A stretch of 32,853 bases of DNA from a virus, in IMG/VR virus record IMGVR_UViG_3300030090_003321, positions 1 through 32,853 of that record; one strand, given 5' to 3'. Under the pieces are notes generated by a model, which saw nothing but the letters and a program-made list of their open reading frames with translations, did not search any database and was not told the origin of the DNA. The translations under genes were made by a program, and so were the position numbers. Numbering within the stretch: position 1 is the stretch's first letter; the number at the start of each line of letters is the position of its first letter. Below are positions 23,229 to 31,800 of this stretch, one piece after another.

Positions 23229-25096
23229 GCGAGACTGATCTATCAACAGAAATCCTATCGGATATCACGGTGTATATGAAATACGCCCGTTATCTTCCCG
23301 AGAAGAAACGCCGGGAGACTTGGGATGAATTAGTATCTCGCAATATGGAAATGCACCTACGCAAATACCCAGAATTAAAAAAAGAGATCAAAAGCAATTA
23401 TGATTTTGTTCGGGGCAAGAAAGTGTTACCCTCGATGCGCTCTATGCAGTTCGCAGGTAAGCCCATTGAGATCTCCCCTAACCGTATTTTCAATTGTGCT
23501 TATGCTCCCGTAGATGATTGGCGTGTGTTCGGTGAGATTATGTTTTTGCTTCTTGGTGGCACAGGTGTGGGGTACTCTGTTCAGCAGCACCACGTTGATC
23601 AATTACCTGAGATCCGAAAGCCTAACCCAAAGCGCACAAGAAGATATTTAATAAGTGATAGCATTGAAGGTTGGGCGGATGCCGTCAAGTATCTTATTCG
23701 TAGTTACTTCTTTGGTGGATCTAAGTTACGCTTTGACTATAGCGACATCCGAGCTAAGGGTGCAAGACTTGTAACTTCTGGTGGTAAAGCCCCAGGTCCC
23801 CAACCTCTTAAGGAATGCTTGGTCAAGCTTGAGGGTATCCTATCTGAAAAGCAAGATGGTGATCGACTAAGTGCCTTGGAAGTTCACGACATGGTGTGCC
23901 ACGTCGCCGATGCTGTGTTGGCAGGAGGCATTCGTCGTGCTGCTCTTATCTCTTTGTTCTCCGCAGATGATAAAGAAATGATCTCTTGCAAGTCAGGTAA
24001 GTGGTGGGAGACCAACCCACAGCGTGGACGAGCCAACAACTCTGCTGTGCTTTTGCGGCACAAGGTAACAAAAGAATTCTTTCTAGACTTGTGGAAACGA
24101 GTTGAGGCATCCAACGCTGGCGAGCCCGGTATCTACTTGTCCAATGACAAGGACTGGGGAACCAACCCGTGTTGTGAGATTGCACTACGACCGTTTCAAT
24201 TCTGTAACCTAACCGAAGTGAATGTTAGTAATATTAAGGGGCAGAATGATCTTGAGCAGAGAGTTCGTGCTGCCTCATTTATTGGCACACTCCAGGCAGG
24301 TTATACAGACTTTCATTACCTTCGCCCGGTTTGGCAACGAACCACAGAGCGAGATGCTTTGATCGGTGTGTCTATGACTGGCATTGCTTCGGGACGTGTC
24401 CTTCAAGATGATATTGATTTGCGAGCAGCAGCGCAAGTTGTTAAGGAAGAGAATGCTCGTGTCGCAGAACTGATCGGTATTAATAAAGCCGCTCGAACGA
24501 CCTGTGTTAAGCCGGCTGGAACAACCAGTTTGGCGCTAGGCACCTCAAGCGGTATCCATGCTTGGCACAATGATTATTATATTCGTCGGATCAGAGTCGG
24601 CAAGAACGAACCTATCTATTGGCATCTATCGATTCATCACCCAGAGTTGGTTGAGGATGAGTATTTTAGACCTCACGATACCGCAGTTATCTCTGTTCCG
24701 CAAAGATCCCCGGAGGGTGCTATCCTGCGAACTGAATCAGCTTTCCAGCTTTTGCGACGGGTAAAGAAAATTACAAGGGAGTGGGTTAAGGCTGGTCACC
24801 GTAGCGGGCAAAACGCTCACAATGTTTCAGCTACTATCTCTCTCAGGCAAAACGAGTGGACCGATGCTGGCGAGTGGATGTGGGACAATCGAGAACACTA
24901 CAACGGATTGTCTGTGCTTCCATATGATGGCGGGACATACCAACAAGCACCTTTCGAGGATTGCTCAAAGGAAACATATGAAGCAATGATGGGCAATCTT
25001 GTGGGTGTTGATATGTCCACTATCGTTGAAGAGGAAGACAACACAGACCTCAAAGGCGAAGCAGCTTGTGCCGGCGGCGAGTGCGAAATCACTTGA
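23225..25096 (+). CDS. Class II (adenosylcobalamin-dependent) ribonucleotide reductase
   Basis: A 623-residue reductase, shorter than the monomeric class II enzyme of Lactobacillus leichmannii (739). The key cysteines fit that enzyme: C91 (NCAYAPV); catalytic NPCCEI with N314, C316 and E318; partner C327 eleven residues later (FQFCNLTEVN); and a C-terminal pair C615/C620 in ACAGGECEIT that shuttles electrons. The GGTGVGYSVQ loop (111-120) and VKPAGTTSLALGTSSGIH segment are also class-typical. It makes deoxynucleotides for phage DNA without oxygen or a small subunit but depends on B12. No nrdB-like gene is nearby. The ATGA overlap with the helicase places it in the replication operon. Confidence 0.92.
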   Translation: MSETDLSTEILSDITVYMKYARYLPEKKRRETWDELVSRNMEMHLRKYPELKKEIKSNYDFVRGKKVLPSMRSMQFAGKPIEISPNRIFNCAYAPVDDWRVFGEIMFLLLGGTGVGYSVQQHHVDQLPEIRKPNPKRTRRYLISDSIEGWADAVKYLIRSYFFGGSKLRFDYSDIRAKGARLVTSGGKAPGPQPLKECLVKLEGILSEKQDGDRLSALEVHDMVCHVADAVLAGGIRRAALISLFSADDKEMISCKSGKWWETNPQRGRANNSAVLLRHKVTKEFFLDLWKRVEASNAGEPGIYLSNDKDWGTNPCCEIALRPFQFCNLTEVNVSNIKGQNDLEQRVRAASFIGTLQAGYTDFHYLRPVWQRTTERDALIGVSMTGIASGRVLQDDIDLRAAAQVVKEENARVAELIGINKAARTTCVKPAGTTSLALGTSSGIHAWHNDYYIRRIRVGKNEPIYWHLSIHHPELVEDEYFRPHDTAVISVPQRSPEGAILRTESAFQLLRRVKKITREWVKAGHRSGQNAHNVSATISLRQNEWTDAGEWMWDNREHYNGLSVLPYDGGTYQQAPFEDCSKETYEAMMGNLVGVDMSTIVEEEDNTDLKGEAACAGGECEIT

Positions 25097-25121
25097 CATT
25101 ATATTAAAAATAATGTAGACT
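25093..25121 (+). promoter_or_regulatory. Sigma-70-type promoter overlapping the reductase stop
   Basis: TTGACA (25093-25098) and TAGACT (25116-25121) are spaced by 17 bases. The -35 box overlaps the TGA stop of the reductase gene. It would drive the small Cys protein, the GroES-like gene and what follows. Confidence 0.55.
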
Positions 25122-25147
25122 AATAAATATGAAAGGATGTTGTCGTT

Positions 25148-25381
25148 ATGGCTACTTTGAATTTTATTATGCCCGACAATTTGAAAGAGGGATTCTGCGA
25201 GAGAAAAGAAAAACAAAACAAAGTAAAACATAGCTGGGTCCCTACGGGGCAGACTAGAGCCATGTTTGGGGATCAGATTGCTATTGAGTGCTACTGCAAG
25301 CACTGCAACAAAAGAGAGTGGACCCAGACTTCTCGCTTTGAGTTTCAAATGTTACAAGACTTCTGGAAGGAATTAAGATGA
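25148..25381 (+). CDS. Small Cys-containing protein, unknown
   Basis: A 77-residue protein with AAAGGA upstream. The family is not recognised. It has four Cys: one in GFCERK and a cluster CYCKHC (three Cys near residues 48-53), a possible metal site, followed by NKREWTQTSRFEF. Compositionally it is basic and aromatic, without membrane segments. It overlaps the start of the GroES-like gene by ATGA, so the two are translated together, and it has its own promoter. Confidence 0.7.
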   Translation: MATLNFIMPDNLKEGFCERKEKQNKVKHSWVPTGQTRAMFGDQIAIECYCKHCNKREWTQTSRFEFQMLQDFWKELR

Positions 25382-25638
25382 AGCCATTTAATAAAAGAAT
25401 ACTTTTTAAAGATATTGAAAAAGACGAGCCAGAAAAGGGCAAGTTTTTATTGCCTGATGAATTGAAAAAGCCAGACCCTTATCGTTTAGTTGAGGTTATT
25501 AGTAGTGCATCAGACTGCTCCTCTAAACTTAAAAAAGGTGACAAAGTTATTATCTTATCCCACCTTGTTGAAGACGTGAAGGTTGAGGGTAATGAATATC
25601 AATTGGTCAGTGAAAATGCCATTGTGCTAACTGTTTGA
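25378..25638 (+). CDS. GroES-like co-chaperonin (T4 gp31 analogue)
   Basis: An 86-residue protein with the order of GroES (97 residues): a first strand RILFKDIE, a short acidic loop EKGKFLLPDEL that stands where the mobile loop with its hydrophobic tripeptide binds the chaperonin, then PYRLVEVISSAS, and LKKGDKVIILSH like the 'VGDIVIF' strand, ending in YQLVSENAIVLTV like 'VLIMSESDILAIV'. In T4 gp31 replaces host GroES so that GroEL can fold the large capsid protein gp23. Here it could serve the same need. The family match rests on ordered strand similarity and size; the mobile loop is shorter than in GroES. Confidence 0.75.
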   Translation: MKPFNKRILFKDIEKDEPEKGKFLLPDELKKPDPYRLVEVISSASDCSSKLKKGDKVIILSHLVEDVKVEGNEYQLVSENAIVLTV

Positions 25639-25669
25639 TACTTATTATAATAAAACAGGAGATTAGCAT

Positions 25670-26368
25670 ATGAAAAAGCTATTGAATGAGTGGAGAAAGT
25701 TTATCAATGAATCTGGTTTTAACCGGATCAAAAACATTCTTCAAGGCAAAGTGGCGTCCGTTAATACCGTTGGCTTCATGACTGCCGAGAATCCGATGGC
25801 TCAACAGCTTAGTCGCAAGGAAAACAAAGCATTAAATAAAGAGTTGATGGCTTTTATGCGTGAGCGTGGTTACGGACCAATCCGTATTCGTGGTAGGTTT
25901 GGTAATAAGGAACGATCCTTTATGATCCCTAATATAACTCGTGACGACATCGTGGAGGCAGGACAAAAGTTTGCACAAGAATCAGTTATCTTTGGCGAGA
26001 AGACTGGCGATAATGAGTTTGTCTTTCAGTACATCGAAGGGGATAAAACTATTCAGCGTAGAGACGTTGCTTTATTTGATGATGAGGTTCAGGCTCGTGA
26101 GGACTTTTTCTCGCAGGAGAGGCAGTCAGCAGGTAGAAAGTTTTATATTCCATTCTTTGATGATCAATATGACATGGATGAATCATATCAATATGAGTAC
26201 GACTTGCCTCAGCTAACTGAGCAACAAAGATTTGATAATCAAGATTTAATCAGTGAGATTAATGATAGAATTGAATACTCACTTGATCAAGGGACCACGC
26301 CAAAGCACAGATGGCATCACAGGCAAGTGCTTAAAGTTCGCCTTCGGGAACTAAAGAAGCGCCTATGA
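25670..26368 (+). CDS. Possible capsid-targeted protein with DUF3293-like core
   Basis: A 232-residue protein. The first 14 residues, MKKLLNEWRKFINE, are matched by the next gene (MKKLLEGFRGFLAE) and resemble the T4 capsid-targeting peptide MKTYQEFIAE, cut by the prohead protease after an (L/I)xxE site. The body has TAENPMAQQLSRKENKALNK, GYGPIRIRGRFG, ERSFMIPN and GQKFAQESVIFGE. This order (free N-rich helix, GY-x-x-x-x-G strand, S-F strand, FxQxSV strand) resembles DUF3293-type proteins, common in phages and of unknown function. If cleaved, it would be a protein packaged in the head. Strand and function are inference. Spacing and coupling to the next gene (ATGA) support co-production. Confidence 0.7.
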   Translation: MKKLLNEWRKFINESGFNRIKNILQGKVASVNTVGFMTAENPMAQQLSRKENKALNKELMAFMRERGYGPIRIRGRFGNKERSFMIPNITRDDIVEAGQKFAQESVIFGEKTGDNEFVFQYIEGDKTIQRRDVALFDDEVQAREDFFSQERQSAGRKFYIPFFDDQYDMDESYQYEYDLPQLTEQQRFDNQDLISEINDRIEYSLDQGTTPKHRWHHRQVLKVRLRELKKRL

Positions 26369-26844
26369 AAAAACTACTCGAAGGCTTCAGGGGTTTTCTT
26401 GCTGAAGAAAAAGTAAAGAAGGAGCGTTATGACCAAGGGGGCACCATGACTTTGTATCACTACGCTCAGTCTAGAGATGAGACACTTGTTCTAGATCCAA
26501 ACTTTAGAAGGGGCTCATACTCGACCAGAGAATATCAAAGGGCAACGACTCCAAGAGTATTTTTCTATGTAGACCCTGATCACCGAGAAAGTTTTTTTAT
26601 TAATAGAAAATTATATGAGGTTAACGTTCCGACAGATAAGGTGTATGATCTTAGTGCGGACCCGGAAGACATTATTGGTCAGGTAAGACATCCAGTCTAC
26701 GGTCTCCGAGATGGCGAAGAATGGAACACTTTGTTAGAAACCATTAGAGAGAAATATGACGGGGCTTATTACGATACTGGTCGTCTCCATATCGTAGTGT
26801 GGTTTAAGCCTATCGAAGTTCGGCAATCGGAAGAAGAAAGGTAG
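26365..26844 (+). CDS. Possible capsid-targeted, ADP-ribosyltransferase-like protein
   Basis: A 159-residue protein. Its leader MKKLLEGFRGFLAE is shared with the upstream gene and fits the T4-type capsid-targeting and prohead-protease pattern. The body runs LYHYAQSRDETLVLDPN (about 30-46), RVFFYVDPDHRES (64-76), KLYEVNVPTDKVYDLSAD (82-99) and YDGAYYDTGRLHIVVWFKP, an order like ADP-ribosyltransferase folds of the H-Y-[DE] type such as Arr (H-x-x-T near the start, a Y strand, a V-E-P strand). T4 Alt is a packaged ADP-ribosyltransferase, so the combination is meaningful. Key catalytic residues cannot be assigned with confidence. It overlaps the preceding stop by four bases. Confidence 0.6.
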   Translation: MKKLLEGFRGFLAEEKVKKERYDQGGTMTLYHYAQSRDETLVLDPNFRRGSYSTREYQRATTPRVFFYVDPDHRESFFINRKLYEVNVPTDKVYDLSADPEDIIGQVRHPVYGLRDGEEWNTLLETIREKYDGAYYDTGRLHIVVWFKPIEVRQSEEER

Positions 26845-26848
26845 AACA

Positions 26849-27166
26849 ATGAAACTTGAAGGCGAATCCTATGCCATTGATGTAGGAACGTTTGTGATGA
26901 ACTACCATCACGGGCTTCTACGATTTGGTATTGTTGAAGGAAAAACAAAAGACGAGCAAGGTAAGTGGACCTTGTTTGACGTTCACTTTTTTGAAGATCA
27001 CATCCACGAACGATTAGTTGAGTGGGACAAAAAGATGAACGCCTCTAAGAAACGCACAAATAGAATCCCAGGATATTGGCTTAGACCAGTTAGCACCAAG
27101 TGGTTGCGAAATGTTTTGCTAGCCCATGGAGAATACCAAGATGAGCGAAGACCAGAAGATTACTGA
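26849..27166 (+). CDS. Uncharacterised 105-residue protein
   Basis: Starts four bases after the ADP-ribosyltransferase-like gene, with AGGTAGAAC before the ATG. The family is not recognised. The first half looks like a small beta-barrel (YAIDVGTFVMNYHHGLLRFG, VEGKTKDEQGKWTLFDVHFF), which recalls SH3-like or KOW-like folds. The second half is basic (KKRTNRIPGYWLRP) and could contact nucleic acid. No Cys pairs or membrane segments are seen. Overlap of its 3' end with the next gene suggests coupled translation. Confidence 0.65.
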   Translation: MKLEGESYAIDVGTFVMNYHHGLLRFGIVEGKTKDEQGKWTLFDVHFFEDHIHERLVEWDKKMNASKKRTNRIPGYWLRPVSTKWLRNVLLAHGEYQDERRPEDY

Positions 27167-27482
27167 AGAGGTTGCTGATGATCTAATCCCAAAGCCACCA
27201 CCTAAATTGGCTCCAAGAGGGATCACTAGTTTCACAGTTTACCGCCAGCACGACGAGACAGGAGTCTCCGGCGACGGCGTAGTTATTGAAGGCGTCGTTA
27301 TGGCAACAGGTCAATGTGTTGTTCATTGGCTCTACCCACCACCTCGTGGAGGTATTGCGATCTTTGATAGTATGAGTGACTTTGTGAAGGTTCACATCGA
27401 ACCCCACCCAGCCAACCAAACTATTATTACTTATCAAGACGGCACCAAGGATGTGTTTGGGGACAAGAAAGAAGACGACTAA
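27141..27482 (+). CDS. Uncharacterised 113-residue protein
   Basis: The ATG at 27141 has GGAG at 27128-27131 and overlaps the previous gene by 26 bases; the ATG at 27126 is in frame but lies next to that site. The core reads FTVYRQHDETGVSGDGVVIE then a VVMATGQCVVHWLYPPP strand and HIEPHPANQTIITYQDG. The 'VYR..DETG.SG.G.V..G' layout is like short uncharacterised proteins found in bacteria and phages, but I cannot name a function. The N-terminus is proline-rich (IPKPPPKLAP). It is followed immediately by the membrane protein gene. Confidence 0.7.
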   Translation: MSEDQKITEEVADDLIPKPPPKLAPRGITSFTVYRQHDETGVSGDGVVIEGVVMATGQCVVHWLYPPPRGGIAIFDSMSDFVKVHIEPHPANQTIITYQDGTKDVFGDKKEDD

Positions 27483-27947
27483 ATGAGTAGAGAAAGAGAT
27501 ATTTACAGGAAGATGCGACAAGATGCACAGGAATCGATTAATAGTCAACCAGCATTCAAGCCTAAACCTGTTAAACCAAACTATCTTTCTGCTGTCGTTT
27601 GGACATCTGTTGTAGCAGCGATCGTTTGCACCATCTTCATGGGGATCTTGTTGTACTTGCTTAACGCTAGTAACATAGAGAGTAACCTTGAGGATGCTGC
27701 AAACCACGCTGTGTACAACTTGGAACAAATAGTAAGACAACAAAACTCTCAGTTACAACAACTTAAAGAAGAGAACAAAAAGATATATGATTATTTAAAC
27801 CTGTGGACCCCTATTGACTGTCGCACACAGAAAGAGAAGTGGGTGATCCCAGGATATGGGTTGCCAGAGGTAGTGCTCCCAGATCGTTTGGATGAGTCAC
27901 CTAGAAAATATAACTACGATTTACAATTATTACCATTGTGCGAGTAA
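27483..27947 (+). CDS. Small membrane-anchored protein, unknown
   Basis: A 154-residue protein starting on the base after the previous stop. A basic N-terminus (about 1-33) precedes one strong membrane segment near residues 34-60 (a hydrophobic run with AVVWTSVVAAIVCTIFMGIL), then a coiled coil (about 65-105, LEDAANHAVYNLEQIVRQQN and onward) and a C-terminal part with two Cys (CRTQKEK and the LPLCE end). The positive-inside rule favours a cytoplasmic N-terminus and a periplasmic coiled coil. It is not clearly a holin or spanin: one segment with no lipobox. It may act in superinfection control or lysis timing, but that is a guess. Confidence 0.7.
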   Translation: MSRERDIYRKMRQDAQESINSQPAFKPKPVKPNYLSAVVWTSVVAAIVCTIFMGILLYLLNASNIESNLEDAANHAVYNLEQIVRQQNSQLQQLKEENKKIYDYLNLWTPIDCRTQKEKWVIPGYGLPEVVLPDRLDESPRKYNYDLQLLPLCE

Positions 27948-27957
27948 AGGAAAAAAC

Positions 27958-28836
27958 ATGAGTCAGCAAAGTGTAACAATACCAGGGCATCTAGTATTAG
28001 ACCCGGAGGAATGCAACAAAGGTGGAGCACAAGAAGTTGAGGCTTTTTATCGTGCATTCGCCATCAGGAAAGTTGGATACGATATTCCCATCCCACAAAA
28101 CTATACACAGGGAGTTAACCAAGTCAGGCAAACTGGATACACAATTCTAAAAAACGTGTTTGATAAAGACCTTTTATTAAAGTTGAAAGATGAGATGGAG
28201 GGCTGCATTGAGCAGGGCGGAGATAATCTAAATGTTAATGATGATTACTACGCTACAGTAGAGCAGCCAATGATGCGTTGCCCCTCGGCAGTTCAGATCG
28301 CTTTCTCTGATCTGGTAAGAGACTTTTCTACTGAGTACTTTGAAGTGCAACCAGCCATTGGAACTTTCAATCTAAGAAAGAGCCGACTTAACGAGTCAGA
28401 GTCTCACGCTTTTAATAATCATGGTAATTTATTTTATCACTATGATAACAACAGCCCACACTTCTTGAAGTTCTTTTTTTATTTGAATGACGTTGATTTA
28501 AACGGTGGTCCGTTTACATATGTCATCGGCAGTCACAAGGAGAAGTTTAAAGGTTGGAAGCTAAGCAAGAGATTTTCTGATGAGCACATCGAAAGAGTTT
28601 ATGGAAAAGATAGAATTAAACACTTGACTGCAAACCTTGGTGATGTTATTGTGGCTAACACAAGGGGCATTCACAAGGGAACAAAGACGGTGGACAAAGA
28701 AAGAAACATGTACACCGTTGATGTAGTTATCCACCCGGAGAACTGGCAGCGTCCAAACTTTAAAATGCACCAAGATGATTTTGATTCGCTTGACGAAAAT
28801 GTAAAGCCATTCGCTGATTTCTTAGTAAAGGTTTAG
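27958..28836 (+). CDS. PhyH-like Fe(II)/2-oxoglutarate dioxygenase
   Basis: A 292-residue protein; the ATG at 27958 follows AAAGGA, and an earlier in-frame ATG at 27892 lies inside the membrane protein gene. The iron site is complete: H161 and D163 (YHYD) and the distal H239 (GIHKG), with R249 placed to hold 2-oxoglutarate. HFLKFFFYLNDVDLNGGPFTYV and GSHKEKF are also typical of phytanoyl-CoA dioxygenase-type proteins. Such enzymes hydroxylate small molecules, lipids, proteins or bases; the substrate cannot be read here. Related genes are frequent in marine T4-like phages. It lies just before the DnaE gene. Confidence 0.82.
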   Translation: MSQQSVTIPGHLVLDPEECNKGGAQEVEAFYRAFAIRKVGYDIPIPQNYTQGVNQVRQTGYTILKNVFDKDLLLKLKDEMEGCIEQGGDNLNVNDDYYATVEQPMMRCPSAVQIAFSDLVRDFSTEYFEVQPAIGTFNLRKSRLNESESHAFNNHGNLFYHYDNNSPHFLKFFFYLNDVDLNGGPFTYVIGSHKEKFKGWKLSKRFSDEHIERVYGKDRIKHLTANLGDVIVANTRGIHKGTKTVDKERNMYTVDVVIHPENWQRPNFKMHQDDFDSLDENVKPFADFLVKV

Positions 28837-28837
28837 A

Positions 28838-31800
28838 ATGACAAATAGAATAGAGTCGAAGATTCCCTTTGTTGGTCTCCACGCTCACTCAGGTCTCTCG
28901 CCCTTCGATGGTCTGGGGATGCCGGGTGAGCATATGGATTTTGCTTACGAGAACGGGATGAATGCTCACGCCCTAACAGATCACGGACATATGAACGGTC
29001 TGTCATTTCAGGTAGAGCACTTAAAGAAGATGCGAGCCGATGGCAAAGAGTTCAAGGCATTGTACGGGTGCGAGGCTTACTTTATTAAGTCTCATCGCAA
29101 GTGGCGAAAAATGTATGAGGAGCACAGAGCTAAACTCAAGCGGCAGAAGAAGGAAGAGTTTGGTATGGTTATCGAGGATGAGAACCGAGGCAAGCGGTTC
29201 AACCCTCTCAATATTCGCCGTCACCTTGTGATGATCGCCCAGAACCAGACAGGATTAAATAATCTTTTCAAGCTAGTGTCTGATAGTTATCAACCCGAGA
29301 ACTTTTATCGTTATCCTCGGATGGACTTTGAAATGCTGAGGAAACACAACGAGGGCTTGATCGTTAGTAGTGCTTGTATGTCTGGTCCTTTGTTCGGGGA
29401 CTTCTGGAAACACAGAGACCCCGAGACAGGCGACTATGACCCAGACCTAGTTTTGGCTGCGATGCGTAATACCATCGGTGAGTTCCAAGATATCTTCGGA
29501 GATAGGTTCTACGGCGAGATTCAGTGGAATGATATCCCAGAGCAACACATTGTCAACGCCCTGATCATTCAAGCATGTACTGAGATGGGGGCAGAGGTTA
29601 TTAGCACCTCCGATAGTCATTACCCACGACCAGAGTTGTGGAAGGACCGTGAGATGTATCGCCGCATTGGCTGGGCGGGCAAAGCTCCATATGAAGATCA
29701 GGATGCACACAGGCTTCCAGATTCAGTGGAAGAAGTCGGTTACGAGTTGTATCCTCGTAATGGGGATCAGATGTGGGAAGCTTACAAAAAGTACTCAAGC
29801 CGGACCAAGATACAGTATGATGATGATTTTGTTTTAGCTAGCATTGAGCGCACTCATCATATCGCTTACGATCGAGTAGAAGACTTCTTGCCTGACAGCA
29901 CAGTTCGTCTACCAGAGTTTGTTGTGCCTGAAGGCAAGACTGCTATCCAAGCTCTGACTGCTGACGCTTTGGCGGGGATGAAGAAAAAGAATATCACAGA
30001 CCCTGAGTATGTGGACCGCCTGAAGTATGAACTTAATATTATCAACGAGCGTGGGTTTGCCCAATACTTCTTGACGATGAAAGCCATTAGTGATAAAGCT
30101 CAGGAGGACATGCTAGTTGGGCTTGGCAGAGGATCTGCCGCTGGGTCATTGTTATCTTATGTTCTGGATATTACACAGGTTGATCCCATCAAGTATGGAC
30201 TTCAGTTCGAGAGGTTTCTAACCAAGGGAGGCAGCGGCTACCCTGACATTGACTTTGATGTTGAAGAGCCAATGGCACTCAAGGAGCAACTGGCAGAGGA
30301 GTGGGGACCAACTACGGTTGTGCCCATTAGCAACTTTAATACACTACAACTCCGTTCGCTTATTAAAGATATCGGTAAGTTCTATGGCATCCCGTTTGCT
30401 GAGGTCAACAAGGTGACTGGGGTTATGATGAAGGAGGCAACGCCAAAAGCTAAGGCAGCCAAAGGTCAGACTGCGGGAGTCTATACTCCAACGTTTGACG
30501 AGGTAAAAGAATACAGCGAAACACTTCAGGCTTTCTTCCGAAACCATCCCCACATTGAAACTCATGTTGATAACCTCTTTGGCAATATGCGGAGTATCTC
30601 TCGGCACGCTGGCGGGGTTGTTGTAGCAGAGAACCTTGATCGTCATATGCCTCTCATCAACTCCGGTGGTGTCATCCAGACTCCGTGGAGTGAGGGACAG
30701 AACGTCAGACACTTGGAGCCGCTCGGCTTTATTAAGTTTGACTTGCTCGGCTTGTCAACTCTCCGTATGATTTCGGGAGCAATCCGCCACATCCTCAAAC
30801 GCCATCATAATATTGAGGAGCCGACCTTTGAACAAGTGAGAGATTATTATAATACTAACCTCCACCCAGACACGATTGACTTCGATAATCAGGAAGTCTG
30901 GCGAGAGGTATTCCACAAAGGCAAGTGGGCTGGCATCTTCCAGATGACTAACGGCGGAGCCCAGAAGTTTTGCCAGCAAGCTCAACCAACATCATTGCTA
31001 GACTTCGCAGCGGTCACGGCTATCTTCCGCCCTGGTCCACTTAGCGCCAAGGCTCACAGCCTGTATGTTGCAAACAAGAGCAACCCTAGCCAAGTACACT
31101 ACGAGCATCCAATCATCAAAGAAATACTTGGAGACACATACGGGCTGCTGGTCTTCCAAGAACAGTTGGCTATGCTCGCTCACAAGTTGGGCGATGACCT
31201 ATCGCTGGACGAGGGGAACCTGCTCCGCAAAGTCTTGACGAAAAAGGGAACAGGTAAAGATGATATCAAAACCAAACTTTATAATAAGTTTGTAAAGGGC
31301 TGCGGTAAACATGGTTTGTCCGAAGAGGTAGCCAAGAACCTCTGGTCTAAGATGGAATACTTCTCAGGCTATGGCTTCAACTTATCTCACGCTGTGTCCT
31401 ACGGTGCGGTGTCCTTCCAGTGTGCTTGGCTCAGTTATTATTATCCTGTTGAGTGGATGGCTGCGTTCTTGGACAAAGAACCAGAGGACAAGAAAGCTGG
31501 AGCAATCAACACTGCTAAGTCATTTGGGTTTGACATTGTGCCGCCGAGCATCAACAAGTCAGGACGAGTGTGGGAGATCGGCGACGACGGCAAGACTTTG
31601 ATTCAGCCGCTCGCAGGCATCAAGGGTCTGGGCGATAGTGCCATTGATCAGATTGTTAACAACAGACCGTTCACTAGTATCGAAGAGTTTCTGTTCAACG
31701 AGAACATCACATACTCTAAGCTGAACAAGAAGGCATTAGATGTTCTGGTCAGGAGCAAAGCCCTTGACGAGTTGATGGACGATAGATTCACTGGAATGAA

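Noticed and set aside
27892-27957. ATG at 27892 as start of the dioxygenase
   Set aside because: It lies inside the membrane protein gene and has no ribosome site, while 27958 follows AAAGGA.
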